Shown: piece by piece, positions 10,333-21,516 of the stretch
How positions within the stretch are numbered: position 1 is the first letter of the stretch
Layout: each line of letters opens with the position of its first letter
Translations under genes and position numbers: made by a program
Origin: Rohdeia mirabilis
GTDB lineage: Bacteria; Planctomycetota; UBA1135; GCA-002686595
Reading direction: 5' to 3'
DNA: 64,000 nt
NCBI GenBank assembly: GCA_007750655.1
Contig: CP036290.1
Span: forward strand, 1,674,001-1,738,000
Notes under the pieces: generated by a model
Told to the model about the DNA's origin: nothing
Database searches by the model: none
Seen by the model: the letters and a program-made list of their open reading frames with translations, nothing else

Positions 10333-11205
10333 ATGGCGCCGACCAAGTCCTCGACGTTGCTCGTGCTCGTCCTCGCTCTGGCCCTGTCGGCCACCAGTTG
10401 CCGCGGCCTCGGCCCCGACCGACAGGACCTCGAAGCCCTCGCGTACCCGGTGCTCGTTCCGCCGCGCACGATCGACATGGACGGGAACCTCGTCGAGCCC
10501 GACGCGTTGCCCGAACAGGGGTTCATCGACTTCGCGCATCTGCCTCCCGACGACCTCGTGCAACTGCACGTGCGCGACTCGTACTACACGCGCACGTTCG
10601 CGGTCCATCCGTACTTCCTCGTGTACGACGCGCGCGCGGAGCGCTGGGAACAGTGGGAGGTCTGGTCGGGCGACCTGTACGGCTGGAGCGAAGGCGTCTG
10701 GGCGACGGGCCAGCGGCGACGGGCGGGCGAGAAGGCGGAGCACGTCGTCGTCCGCGAGGTGCAGTACGGCACGGTGCGTCGCATCGTCGACCTCAACTAC
10801 AGGTCCGACCACGAGCGCGAGCACATCCGCGGCGAGTGGCGGGGCGAGACCGCGCGACGGATCATCGACGTGCTGCAGCGCCCGCTCGACTATCCGTACG
10901 TGGACGACTACCGCATCTGGCCGGGGCCCAACAGCAACACCTATCCGACCTGGGTGCTCGAGCGCGCTCAGGTTTCGCTCGACCTCGATCCGCGGATGGT
11001 CGGCAAGGACTGGCGCGGCCTGTTCGGAACGGGGATCGGACTCGCCTCGGCGCGGACCGGAGTGCGCGCGGACGTGCTCGGGCTCGGTCTGGCGATCGGC
11101 CTGCGCGAAGGCGTCGAAGTGCACCTGTTCGGCGCGACGCTGGGGCTCGACCTGTGGCCGCCCGCCCTGAAGACGCCGTTCGGTCGCCTGGGCTTCGCCG
11201 AGTAA
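10333..11205 (+). CDS. DUF3750-like lipoprotein
   Basis: A 290-residue protein with a classic lipoprotein signal: KSSTLLVLVLALALSATSC with Cys at about residue 23. The central part carries YRIWPGPNSNTYPTWV, the conserved phrase of the DUF3750 family, followed by a C-terminal G/L-rich region that could be membrane-associated strands. The biochemical role of the family is not known to me. The next gene, an SDR dehydrogenase, begins 10 bp after the stop, so the two are probably co-transcribed. Confidence 0.75.
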   Translation: MAPTKSSTLLVLVLALALSATSCRGLGPDRQDLEALAYPVLVPPRTIDMDGNLVEPDALPEQGFIDFAHLPPDDLVQLHVRDSYYTRTFAVHPYFLVYDARAERWEQWEVWSGDLYGWSEGVWATGQRRRAGEKAEHVVVREVQYGTVRRIVDLNYRSDHEREHIRGEWRGETARRIIDVLQRPLDYPYVDDYRIWPGPNSNTYPTWVLERAQVSLDLDPRMVGKDWRGLFGTGIGLASARTGVRADVLGLGLAIGLREGVEVHLFGATLGLDLWPPALKTPFGRLGFAE

Positions 11206-11215
11206 CGTGGGCGCC

Positions 11216-12022
11216 ATGCAGACCCGTCCCACCGCGCTGGTCACCGGCGCCAGCCGCGGCATCGGCGCCGCGATCGCCCGCACGTTGGCCGCGCACGGGA
11301 TCGACGTGGTGCTGGGCGCGCGGAGCACCTCCGCGCTCGAGCGACTGGCCGCAGAGATCGAGGCCGAGGGCGGTCGAGCCACGGCCGTCGAGCTCGACGT
11401 GACCGACGACGCATCGGTTCGCGCGGCGGTCACCGCGGCGCAGGAATGGTCCCAGGGCGCGCTCGACCTGGTGGTGAACAACGCCGGGATCGCGGAGTCG
11501 GCTCCGCTCCTGCCGCGAGCGGGCCGTCCGGGTCCGGACTACGCGCGCCATCTCGACGTGAACCTGCACGGACCGCGGCGCGTGGTCGAAGCGGCCGCGC
11601 CGGCGATGCTCGAAGCCGGGGGAGGAGCGATCGTGAACGTGGCTTCGTCGGCGGCGCTCCGGGGCTACGCGTACGTGGCGGCCTACTGCGCGTCGAAGCA
11701 CGCCCTGCTCGGCTACACGCGCAGCGCGGCGCTCGAGACCGGGCCGCGCGGACTGCGCTGGTTCGCGATCTGCCCGCACTACGTGGACTCGCCGATGCTC
11801 GCGGCGTCGATCGCGCGCGTGGTGGAGGCGACCGGCCGCACGCTCGAAGAAGCGCGCGCCCAGTTCGCGGCACAGAACCCCGGCGGAGCGCTCGTCAGCG
11901 AGCAGCAGGTCGCCGATGCGGTGCTCGCAGCGCACCGCGGAACCCATGTGCCAGGCGTGATCGAGCTCGACGGAGTGCACGCGCGACAGATCGAGAGCTG
12001 GGAAGCGAGCGCACGAGATTGA
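11216..12022 (+). CDS. Short-chain dehydrogenase/reductase (SDR)
   Basis: A 268-residue Rossmann-fold oxidoreductase. It has the cofactor-binding T-G-A-S-R-G-I-G near residue 9, the NNAG motif (VVNNAGIAE), a catalytic Ser in NVASSAAL and the YCASK Tyr-Lys pair. The ATG at 11216 places the glycine motif at the usual distance from the start; a GTG at 11207 is possible. It is clearly paralogous to the SDR at 20218-21069: both have the phrase AAL-R-x4-AAY-x2-(S/A)KHALLG and the C-terminal NPGGALV. It probably oxidises or reduces a hydroxyacyl/oxoacyl-type substrate, but the substrate is inferred only from that paralogue's operon. Confidence 0.88.
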   Translation: MQTRPTALVTGASRGIGAAIARTLAAHGIDVVLGARSTSALERLAAEIEAEGGRATAVELDVTDDASVRAAVTAAQEWSQGALDLVVNNAGIAESAPLLPRAGRPGPDYARHLDVNLHGPRRVVEAAAPAMLEAGGGAIVNVASSAALRGYAYVAAYCASKHALLGYTRSAALETGPRGLRWFAICPHYVDSPMLAASIARVVEATGRTLEEARAQFAAQNPGGALVSEQQVADAVLAAHRGTHVPGVIELDGVHARQIESWEASARD

Positions 12023-12138
12023 CGGCCGACCCTGGATTCGAACCGGCCCAGCGTGTGCACTGTTCGGCGCAAAACGCGGCTGGCCACCTCCGGTGAGGAA
12101 CGACGCTGCACTCCGACGACCTTCCGACCACCGAGACC

Positions 12139-12573
12139 ATGCCCACCAAGTCCTTCCCGACCACCTCGAAGAAGCCCAGCGTCCGACCGTCCGCCGACGG
12201 ATCGTTCACCAAGGCCCAGGCCGAGAAGGTCACCGGCAAGAAGCTCCTCGACTTCGACACCCCGCTCGTCCAGGTGCGCCAGAGCGCCGTCCACGGGCTC
12301 GGTCTCTTCGCCGCGGCGCGGATCGCGAAGGGCGCGCTCATCGGCACCGCCCAGGGCCGGCGCACGAAGCGCAACAACGACCACGTGCTGTGGATCGAGG
12401 AGCACGACGGCGAGGTCTGGGGCCTCGAGCCGCTCAACGAGTTCCGCTTCACGAACCACGACGACGATCCGAACGCGATCTTCTTCGGCGAGGAGCTCTA
12501 CGCCGCGCGCGCGATCGCGAAGGGCGAGGAGATCTGCTTCCACTACGACGGCGACGTCGAGCCGGCCGACTGA
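12139..12573 (+). CDS. Free-standing SET-domain protein methyltransferase
   Basis: A 144-residue protein that is essentially one SET domain. Visible motifs are HGLGLFAAARIAKG (SAM-binding turn), FRFTNHDDDPNA (counterpart of the NHS-x2-PN pseudoknot motif) and GEEICFHYD (counterpart of GEEL-x-x-DY). The N-terminal 40 residues are Ser/Thr/Lys-rich and disordered-looking. Bacterial stand-alone SET proteins methylate lysines of proteins; the target here is unknown. It is monocistronic, facing a LysR gene across a hairpin. The upstream 116 bp contain no gene. Confidence 0.82.
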   Translation: MPTKSFPTTSKKPSVRPSADGSFTKAQAEKVTGKKLLDFDTPLVQVRQSAVHGLGLFAAARIAKGALIGTAQGRRTKRNNDHVLWIEEHDGEVWGLEPLNEFRFTNHDDDPNAIFFGEELYAARAIAKGEEICFHYDGDVEPAD

Positions 12574-12613
12574 TCGCAGGGGCGGCCACGCGCAACCCGC
12601 GGCCCGGCGACGA

Positions 12614-12643
12614 GCGAGGCGGCACCACTCGGTGCCGCCTCGC
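12614..12643. terminator. 13-bp stem hairpin, shared convergent terminator
   Basis: The arms gcgaggcggcacc and ggtgccgcctcgc pair perfectly around the loop actc, followed by ttcattc on the plus strand. It lies between the SET-domain gene (plus) and the LysR gene (minus), whose stop is two bases away, so it probably terminates both. Confidence 0.75.
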
Positions 12644-12644
12644 T

Positions 12645-13586
12645 TCATTCGCGCTGGCCCGTTCCGGTCTCGCGCGTCGGCCGGATCAGCCGTTCGACGC
12701 CGGGGTGCTGCAGTCGGCGCTCGCCCGTGACGGCGTAGAAGCGCTCGCGCACGCCCGAGAGCGTCAGTGCCTCGATGCAGCCGTAGCCCCGCTCGATCGC
12801 GTCCGAACTTGTCGTCGGCGCGGGGAAGAGGCCGCGGCCCGTCCGACCGAAGGCCTTGAGCAGTGCACTGTCGTCGAACTCGCCGACCACGCGCGGCCGG
12901 ATGGATTCGCGCTCGAACCAGCTGTCGACGAGTCGTCTGAGCGATTGACCGCGCATCGGGAGCAGGACCGGAACGTCCGCGAGCAGCCGCGGGTCGTGCT
13001 GTGCGGCGCGCGAGGCGAGCGCCAGGTCCGGTGCGCCGAACAGCCCGACCGCGCTGTCGCCGAGCGGATGGTGGACCGCGCTCGCGTCGTCCGACTCGCC
13101 GAGGGGAGCGTCCGTGAGCACGAGGTCGAGCTCGTTGGATCCCAGGCGCGTGAGCAGGCCGCTCGGCGAACCCTGGTGGCACTGCACGACGAGTTCGGGA
13201 TCCGCGAGGGCCGGCGCGAGCAGTTCGAACGCCGCGAGTTTGGGCACGGACTGCACGACGCCGATGCGCAGGAGGTGCCCGCGCCGCCCGGGTGCGGGCC
13301 CCGAGGGGCGGGCGAGCGCGCTCTCCAACTCGCGCCCCAGACGGAAGATGTCGTCGGCGTACTCGAAGACCAGGCTCCCTGTCTCCGTCAGCTCGAGGTG
13401 ACGTCCGCGTCGATCGAAGAGCCGCTGGGCGAGCGCGGTCTCGAGGGCCTTGACCCGCATCGAAACGGCGGGTCGACCCACGTGGAGGGCCGCTGCAGCC
13501 CCCGCCATGCTGCCTTCACGCACCACGGCCCAGAAGGCGCGCAGGTCGTGGTAGTCCAACCGATCGAGGGGCACTTGGGGGTCCAT
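12645..13586 (-). CDS. LysR-family regulator, NhaR-like
   Basis: A 313-residue protein with an N-terminal winged helix-turn-helix (LDYHDLRAFWAVVREGSMAG, then AAAALHVGRPAVSMRVKALE) and a periplasmic-binding-fold effector domain. The phrases YHDLRAFW and YADDIFRLGRELESAL are those of NhaR, the regulator of Na+/H+ antiporter genes, but no antiporter gene is adjacent, so the regulon is unknown. The ATG at 13586 is chosen; a GTG at 13607 would add seven residues. It is transcribed away from the ribosome-hibernation gene. Confidence 0.85.
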   Translation of the reverse strand: MDPQVPLDRLDYHDLRAFWAVVREGSMAGAAAALHVGRPAVSMRVKALETALAQRLFDRRGRHLELTETGSLVFEYADDIFRLGRELESALARPSGPAPGRRGHLLRIGVVQSVPKLAAFELLAPALADPELVVQCHQGSPSGLLTRLGSNELDLVLTDAPLGESDDASAVHHPLGDSAVGLFGAPDLALASRAAQHDPRLLADVPVLLPMRGQSLRRLVDSWFERESIRPRVVGEFDDSALLKAFGRTGRGLFPAPTTSSDAIERGYGCIEALTLSGVRERFYAVTGERRLQHPGVERLIRPTRETGTGQRE

Positions 13587-13874
13587 GGCGGGCTCTTGGG
13601 TCAACACAGCTGATGCTTCGAGTCAGCAGTGCCCGTCTATCGGCCCTGGCCCGCCGGCCGACAATGGAGCCAACGTGGGGGAGCGGCGCACGGCCTCGCG
13701 GTCCGAACTCCCGGCCCGCCCGCTTCCCAAGCTTCTCGCCCGAGCTCCCCGAAGACCCCAACACCCCCCGATTCCCGCTCCACCGAACCGACCACCGAGT
13801 GGCGCCGCCGTGGCGCGCTCGGCGCATCGCCCACCTGGGCAGTTGACCCGACAGGCACCACTTTCGAAACGACC

Positions 13875-14216
13875 ATGCGCATCCATCTGCACTCCCGTGG
13901 CTCCCGCGTCTCCTCCGATCTCGGACAGCACGCCACTCGACGTCTGCGGTTCGCCCTCGACCGGTTCGCCGATCGGATCCGCGGTGTGGTCGTCCAGTTC
14001 CGAGATCCGAACGGTCCGCGTGGGGGAGTGGACGCCCTCTGTCAGGTCCGGGTCGCGCTGACGAACGGCGACGTGCTCGTCGTCGAGCAGCTGTCCGAGG
14101 ATCCGTTCCTCGCCGTGGGGCGCGCGGCCGACCGCATGCGCCGCACCGTCCGCGACCGCATCGAGCGGCGACGGGAACGCCGTCGCGAGCGCCGCTCGCC
14201 CGACCGCGCGGCCTGA
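13875..14216 (+). CDS. raiA: Short ribosome-hibernation factor (HPF/RaiA family)
   Basis: A 113-residue protein of the RaiA/HPF family, which binds the 30S decoding centre and stalls translation in stationary phase. The start MRIHLHSRG, the helix LGQHATRRLRFALDRFADRI, the strand DALCQVRVAL and the helix DPFLAVGRAADRMRRTVRDRI follow the beta-alpha-beta-beta-beta-alpha order of the family. A strongly basic C-terminal tail (RRRERRRERR) takes the place of the long C-terminal domain, so this is the short form. The ATG at 13875 is chosen; the frame is open further upstream but without conserved sequence. The 288 bp upstream contain no gene I can support. Confidence 0.85.
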   Translation: MRIHLHSRGSRVSSDLGQHATRRLRFALDRFADRIRGVVVQFRDPNGPRGGVDALCQVRVALTNGDVLVVEQLSEDPFLAVGRAADRMRRTVRDRIERRRERRRERRSPDRAA

Positions 14217-14259
14217 CGTGATCGCGGCGCGCTCGCCGATCGAGCGCGCTGGAACGAGC

Positions 14260-14293
14260 GCCGGGCGGATCTCCCACGGGAGATCCGCCCGGC
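14260..14293. terminator. 16-bp perfect inverted repeat
   Basis: The arms gccgggcggatctccc and gggagatccgcccggc are separated by only two bases (ac), so about 15 pairs can form. It lies between the hibernation-factor gene (plus) and the glycine-rich beta-helix gene (minus), which converge, and is probably a bidirectional terminator. Confidence 0.75.
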
Positions 14294-14349
14294 TTCGCGT
14301 CGATGCGCCCAGGGGTCGAACGAAGGACCCCACCAGCGCGCGGCTCGAC

Positions 14350-16146
14350 CTACTGCCCGATCAGGCCCTCGAGGCCCTGGGCCGCCGCCAGTCGGAAGGT
14401 GGCGATGTCGAGCATCGCGCCCTGGCAGTAGAGCGACGCGCCGACGAGGTTCGGGAACTCGGGCAGCGGCAGCGTGAACGGCACCGGACTGCCCGGACCG
14501 GCCCAGCCGCCGGCGATCTTCAGAGCGATCGAGGTGCCCTGGTCGACGAGCAGCGCGCCGTCCAGGCTCGGGTCCAGGCCGAACCCGGGGACCACCGTCC
14601 CACAGGGGCCGGGGAGTGCCGCACCGTTCACGCTGAGGATCGCGATCGACCCGTTCGTCATGGAGCCGGTCGGGTCGTCGACGCCGAGCGTGAACGAGGT
14701 GCCGATCGTCGGCACGCCGGACAGGGCCGTGAGGCTTCCAGCGGTGTTCGTGCCGCAGCCCATGGGCAACCACTCGGCGTCGGTGTTCTCGTAGGCGCCG
14801 ATGTCGAGCGACGACATGCCCGCCACCCCCGGACGGTCGAAGGTGCGCAGGTGCCCCGCGAGGTCGCCCGCCGTCCAGTTGGGCAGCAGGGTCTCGTTGC
14901 CCGCGTCGATCAGGGCGCCGGACGCGAGCGGCCTCCAGCTCGCATCCATGCCCGAGGACGGCAGCAGGAAGCAGTTCGTGCCGCTGATGGTCGTGCGCGC
15001 CGCGGAGTTCAGCGCGGAGTAGATCCCGGCCACTTCGGTGAGGCCGATCGGGGGACCTGCCAGCGCGTACGAATCGTGGTCCCAGAGCGCGCAGTTGTAG
15101 AGCTCCACCGGACCGCTCGCGGCGTAGAGGCCCGCGTATGTGGAGAAGGAACCGGTCGAACCCGAGGAACCGTTCGAACCATTCGGCTCGCCGGAGCCCG
15201 CCGACCCGCCGTTGCCGCCCGAGCCGCGGTAGCCGGACAGGTTCGAGCCGAAGGTGCAACTGGTGAGTTGGGCCTTGGCGCCCGAGGTGACGAACACGGT
15301 GCCGTGCCCCGCGTCGCCCCCCTTGCCACCCTTGCCGCCGTTGCCACCGTCACCCGCGGCGAGGGAGAAGGTGTAGCCGTCGCCGCCCGATCCGCCGGTT
15401 CCGCCCTTGCCGCCGCTCCCGGCGCGATTGCCGGTGAACAGGCAGTTGGCGAAGATCGGGTCCGAGCTCGAGCCGGTCACGTACACCGCGCCGCCGTTCC
15501 CGCCGTTCCCACCGGTCTTCCCCGTTCCGCCGTTGTCGGCGTGGTGCGAGAGGATGGTGCCGTCCGCACCGTTGGCGCCCTTCGCGCCCTGGCCGCCGGT
15601 TCCGGCGAAGTTGTGGGAGAAGATGCAGCGCTCGAAGCGGGGCGAGCCGTTCGAGACGTAGAGCCCACCGCCATGGCCGCCGGCGCCGGCGCTGCTCCCA
15701 CCGTTGCCGGCGTTGCTCGAGGTGACGATGCAGTCGCGGAAGAGCGGGGATGCGCCCGAGATGAGAATGGCGCCGCCGCCCGAGCCGGTCCCCGAGGACG
15801 AGTTCGCCGCCTTGCCGTCGCGAATCGTGAACCCTTCGACGACCGTGGCGATGCCTTCGTTGTCGTGGATGTAGAAGACACGGCTCGCGCCGCCGCCGGT
15901 CAGCGTCGTCGCGCTCGCTCCAGCTTCGGACACCAGGTGCAGCACCTTGCCGCGCGTGGTCAGCGAGTTGACCGTGTAGGTGCCGGGAGCGACGAGCACC
16001 GTGTCGCCCGAGACGGCCTGGTCGATCGCGCTCTGGATCGACGGCGCCTGGGCGGGGACGTGGATGGTCGCCTGGGCCAGGGCGGTGGAGAAGGGGAGGC
16101 ACGCTGTCAGAGCAGCGGACGCGACGAGGAATCGGATGGGGAGCAT
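14350..16146 (-). CDS. Secreted glycine-rich beta-helix protein
   Basis: A 598-residue exported protein. A signal peptide (LVASAALTACLPFSTALAQA) is followed by a NosD/pectate-lyase-like start (PSIQSAIDQAVSGDTVLVAPGTY). Parallel beta-helix rungs (for example PLFRDCIVTSSNAG, PRFERCIFSHNFAG, PIFANCLFTGNRAG) alternate with long Gly/Asn/Ser/Ala insertions resembling PGRS loops (residues about 150-330). The rung pattern ends in LIDAGNETLLP, typical of choice-of-anchor-Q helices. The last 120 residues form the sandwich domain (PCGT, WAGPGSP, LVGASLYCQG) also found in the dockerin protein at 31630. It is probably a surface or extracellular protein; no enzymatic residues are assigned. Confidence 0.85.
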   Translation of the reverse strand: MLPIRFLVASAALTACLPFSTALAQATIHVPAQAPSIQSAIDQAVSGDTVLVAPGTYTVNSLTTRGKVLHLVSEAGASATTLTGGGASRVFYIHDNEGIATVVEGFTIRDGKAANSSSGTGSGGGAILISGASPLFRDCIVTSSNAGNGGSSAGAGGHGGGLYVSNGSPRFERCIFSHNFAGTGGQGAKGANGADGTILSHHADNGGTGKTGGNGGNGGAVYVTGSSSDPIFANCLFTGNRAGSGGKGGTGGSGGDGYTFSLAAGDGGNGGKGGKGGDAGHGTVFVTSGAKAQLTSCTFGSNLSGYRGSGGNGGSAGSGEPNGSNGSSGSTGSFSTYAGLYAASGPVELYNCALWDHDSYALAGPPIGLTEVAGIYSALNSAARTTISGTNCFLLPSSGMDASWRPLASGALIDAGNETLLPNWTAGDLAGHLRTFDRPGVAGMSSLDIGAYENTDAEWLPMGCGTNTAGSLTALSGVPTIGTSFTLGVDDPTGSMTNGSIAILSVNGAALPGPCGTVVPGFGLDPSLDGALLVDQGTSIALKIAGGWAGPGSPVPFTLPLPEFPNLVGASLYCQGAMLDIATFRLAAAQGLEGLIGQ

Positions 16147-16239
16147 GGGGATCGACCGTTCGAGGAGTTCCGGGACCTGCCCGGCCGGACGTCGGATGAC
16201 GCCCTCGATCCTGGGAGCGACGTTCGCCCCGTTCGTCTG

Positions 16240-19293
<3,054 letters not shown>

Positions 19294-19446
19294 CGAGGGC
19301 GGTCGTGGGGCGCGGCGATCGAAGCGGAGCGGGGGGGCGGGCCGAGGTCCGGGGACCGTCCAACGGCGGAAGCGACGGGCGCGGCCGCCGTCCGTCACGA
19401 TTCTCGCAGGTTGCGCCGCCGGGCCGCCGCCGACGAGGCCGCCGGG

Positions 19447-20058
19447 TCAGGAGCCTTCGAGGGCGCGGGCCATCCAGGCGCGGGCGAAGCGCCAGTCGCG
19501 GGCCACGGTGGCCGGGGAGACGTCGAGGACCTGGGCCACCACGTCCATCTCGAGGCCGGCGAAGAAGCGCAGCTCCACCACGCGGGCCTGGCGCGGCGAG
19601 AGCTGTTCGAGTTCCTCCAGCGCGTGGTCGAGAGCGACCAGGTCGACGCCTCGATCGGCCGCGAGTTCGGCGCCGGGACCCGGGGCGTCGGCCGAGTCCA
19701 GGTCGACGCGCTTCCAGTTGCCGCCGCGCTTGGCCCGTCCCTTGCCGCGCGCGTGGTCGACGAGCACGCGACGCATGGCGCGCGCGGCCGTGGCGAAGAA
19801 GTGGGTGCGGTCGTTCCAGCGGTCGTCGTCGCCGATGCGCAGCCAGGCCTCGTGGACGAGGGCGGTGGGTTGCAGCGTGTGGTCGGCGCGTTCGCTCGCG
19901 AGCAGGCGTTCGGCGAGCGAGCGCAGTTCGAGGTAGGCGTCCTCGACCAGGGCCGCGCTGTCGGGGACGGAGGACTCGCCGCGGCGGCGCCGAGCTCCGA
20001 GTTCCTCGAGGAACTCCTCGTCGCCGGCTCCCGCAGCCTCTTCGTCGTCGCCCTTCAC
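19447..20058 (-). CDS. ECF-type RNA polymerase sigma factor
   Basis: A protein of about 203 residues. Region 2 is represented by HTLQPTALVHEAWLRI and THFFATAARAMRRVLVDHARGK, and region 4 by the helix-turn-helix LSPRQARVVELRFFAGLEMDVVAQVL and SPATVARDWRFARAWM. The phrase ALVHEAWLRI and the ARAMRRVLVDHAR block place it in the ECF-like subgroup often encoded beside Ser/Thr kinases in Planctomycetota. The start is uncertain: a GTG at 20058 gives the expected length, while the open frame runs upstream to 20175. It likely forms a signalling unit with the downstream kinase. Confidence 0.85.
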   Translation of the reverse strand: MKGDDEEAAGAGDEEFLEELGARRRRGESSVPDSAALVEDAYLELRSLAERLLASERADHTLQPTALVHEAWLRIGDDDRWNDRTHFFATAARAMRRVLVDHARGKGRAKRGGNWKRVDLDSADAPGPGAELAADRGVDLVALDHALEELEQLSPRQARVVELRFFAGLEMDVVAQVLDVSPATVARDWRFARAWMARALEGS

Positions 20059-20217
20059 GCCCCAAGAGTAGCTCGCACGGGTCCGCGCGGGAGCAGCCGG
20101 GCGACCGCGGTGCCGGAACGGCCAGTGGCCGAGGGTCCCCGCTGCCGTTCCACGATCGCGCGCGGTCCGCTCCACAGGCCCGGGCCCACCAGCGCCTGGC
20201 GTAGCATCGCCCGTCCC

Positions 20218-21069
20218 ATGGCCGATCCGTTCGCACGCTCACTGGCCGTCGTCACCGGAGGTGGCAGCGGAATCGGCCTCGCCGTGGCGCGCGAGCTCGC
20301 GGCGCGTGGCTCGGCCCTGGTCCTCGCGGGCCGTGACGGCGCCCGTCTCGACCGCGCGGCGCGCGAGCTCGGAGAGCGGCCCGGCGGGCCGCCGGTGGTC
20401 GCCCAGTCCTGCGACGTGACGCGCGCGGACGACGTCGTCGCCCTCGTCGCCAGCGCGGAACGCGTCGCCGCCGAGAGCGGGCGACGGATCGACCTCGTGG
20501 TCTCGAACGCCGGCGCGGTCGAGGTGCACGGCGTGCTCGACGCTCCGGTCGACGAGGACGGTCACGACGTCTACGACCGCATGCTCGACGTCTGCTTCCT
20601 TGGCGCGGTGCGCGTGGCGGAGGCGTTCCTGCCGGGCCTCGTCGCGCGTGGTCGCGGCCTCGTCGTGCAGACTGCGTCGGCGGCGGCCCTGCGCGCGTTC
20701 GACGGCATCGCGGCCTACTCCGTCGCGAAGCACGCGCTGCTCGGCTGGTCGCGCGCGGCCGCCCTCGAGCTCGCACCGCGCGGCGTCGGCGTGGCGGTCC
20801 TCTGTCCGTACTACGTGCGCGGCGAGATGCTCGAGCGCGCCAGCGCGGCACTGGCCGCGGACGCAGGGCTTCACATCGACGCGGCCCGCGCGCTCTTCGC
20901 GAGCCGCAATCCCGGTGGCGCGCTGGTCGAGCCCGAACAGATCGCCGGGACGACCGCCGAGCTGTTCGAGCGCGCCTTGGTCGAGTCGCCGGGTCCGGGC
21001 GCTAGGGTGGTCGTCCTCGACGGCGGCCCAGCGCGCCCGCCCGACCCCGCGATCGATCGAACCCCATGA
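20218..21069 (+). CDS. SDR dehydrogenase, first gene of aromatic-CoA operon
   Basis: A 283-residue SDR enzyme with T-G-G-G-S-G-I-G (residues about 13-20), a SNAG motif (VVSNAGAVE), catalytic Ser in QTASAAAL and the YSVAK Tyr-Lys pair. In this context a 3-hydroxyacyl-CoA dehydrogenase-like step is likely, by analogy with other CoA-dependent aromatic pathways. Its stop overlaps the start of the Rid-family gene (ATGA at 21066), so translation is coupled. It is paralogous to the SDR at 11216-12022. Confidence 0.88.
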   Translation: MADPFARSLAVVTGGGSGIGLAVARELAARGSALVLAGRDGARLDRAARELGERPGGPPVVAQSCDVTRADDVVALVASAERVAAESGRRIDLVVSNAGAVEVHGVLDAPVDEDGHDVYDRMLDVCFLGAVRVAEAFLPGLVARGRGLVVQTASAAALRAFDGIAAYSVAKHALLGWSRAAALELAPRGVGVAVLCPYYVRGEMLERASAALAADAGLHIDAARALFASRNPGGALVEPEQIAGTTAELFERALVESPGPGARVVVLDGGPARPPDPAIDRTP

Positions 21070-21491
21070 GCACACCCTCCGACAAGCCCCACATCGAACC
21101 CGTTCAACCCGAGGGCTGGGCACCGGCCAAGGGCTACTCGAACGGCATGGTGAGTCACGGCGGTCGAACGGTCTGGGTCGCCGGCCAGATCGCGTGGGAC
21201 GAACAGCAGCGCCTCGTCGGCCGCGGCGACTTCCAGGCCCAGTTCCGCCAGGCGCTCGAGAACGTGCGCGCGGTCGTCGAGGCGGCCGGCGGCGAACCGT
21301 GGCACCTGGTGCGCCTCACGATCTACGTCAGCGACAAGCGCGACTACCTGGCCGACCTGAAGGCCATCGGCACGATCTACCGCGACGTCCTCGGGCGGCA
21401 CTTCCCGGCCATGGCGTTGGTCCAGGTGGCCGACCTGCTCGAGGAGGGCGCGCTCGTCGAGATCGAGGGCACCGCCGTCCTGCCCGACTGA
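21066..21491 (+). CDS. Rid-family (YjgF/YER057c/UK114) protein lacking the key Arg
   Basis: A 141-residue Rid-fold protein: YSNGMVSHGGRTVWVAGQIAW, then FRQALENVRAVVEAAGG, LVRLTIYVSDKRDYL and the C-terminal LVEIEGTAVL. RidA proper hydrolyses enamine/imine intermediates and needs an Arg in the PAR-S motif. Here the aligned sequence is HFPAMALVQVADL, with Met in that position, so canonical imine deaminase activity is doubtful and it fits the Rid subfamilies that lack the Arg. It sits in ATGA overlap with the SDR gene and 25 bp before the crotonase-fold gene, so it probably handles an intermediate of that pathway. Confidence 0.88.
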   Translation: MSTPSDKPHIEPVQPEGWAPAKGYSNGMVSHGGRTVWVAGQIAWDEQQRLVGRGDFQAQFRQALENVRAVVEAAGGEPWHLVRLTIYVSDKRDYLADLKAIGTIYRDVLGRHFPAMALVQVADLLEEGALVEIEGTAVLPD

Positions 21492-21516
21492 ACCGCACAC
21501 CACTCTCGAACCACCC

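Noticed and set aside
12023..12110. Possible minus-strand tRNA (ggattcgaacc motif)
   Set aside because: T-stem pairs are broken and no D-arm or acceptor stem is present, so it is not a functional tRNA.
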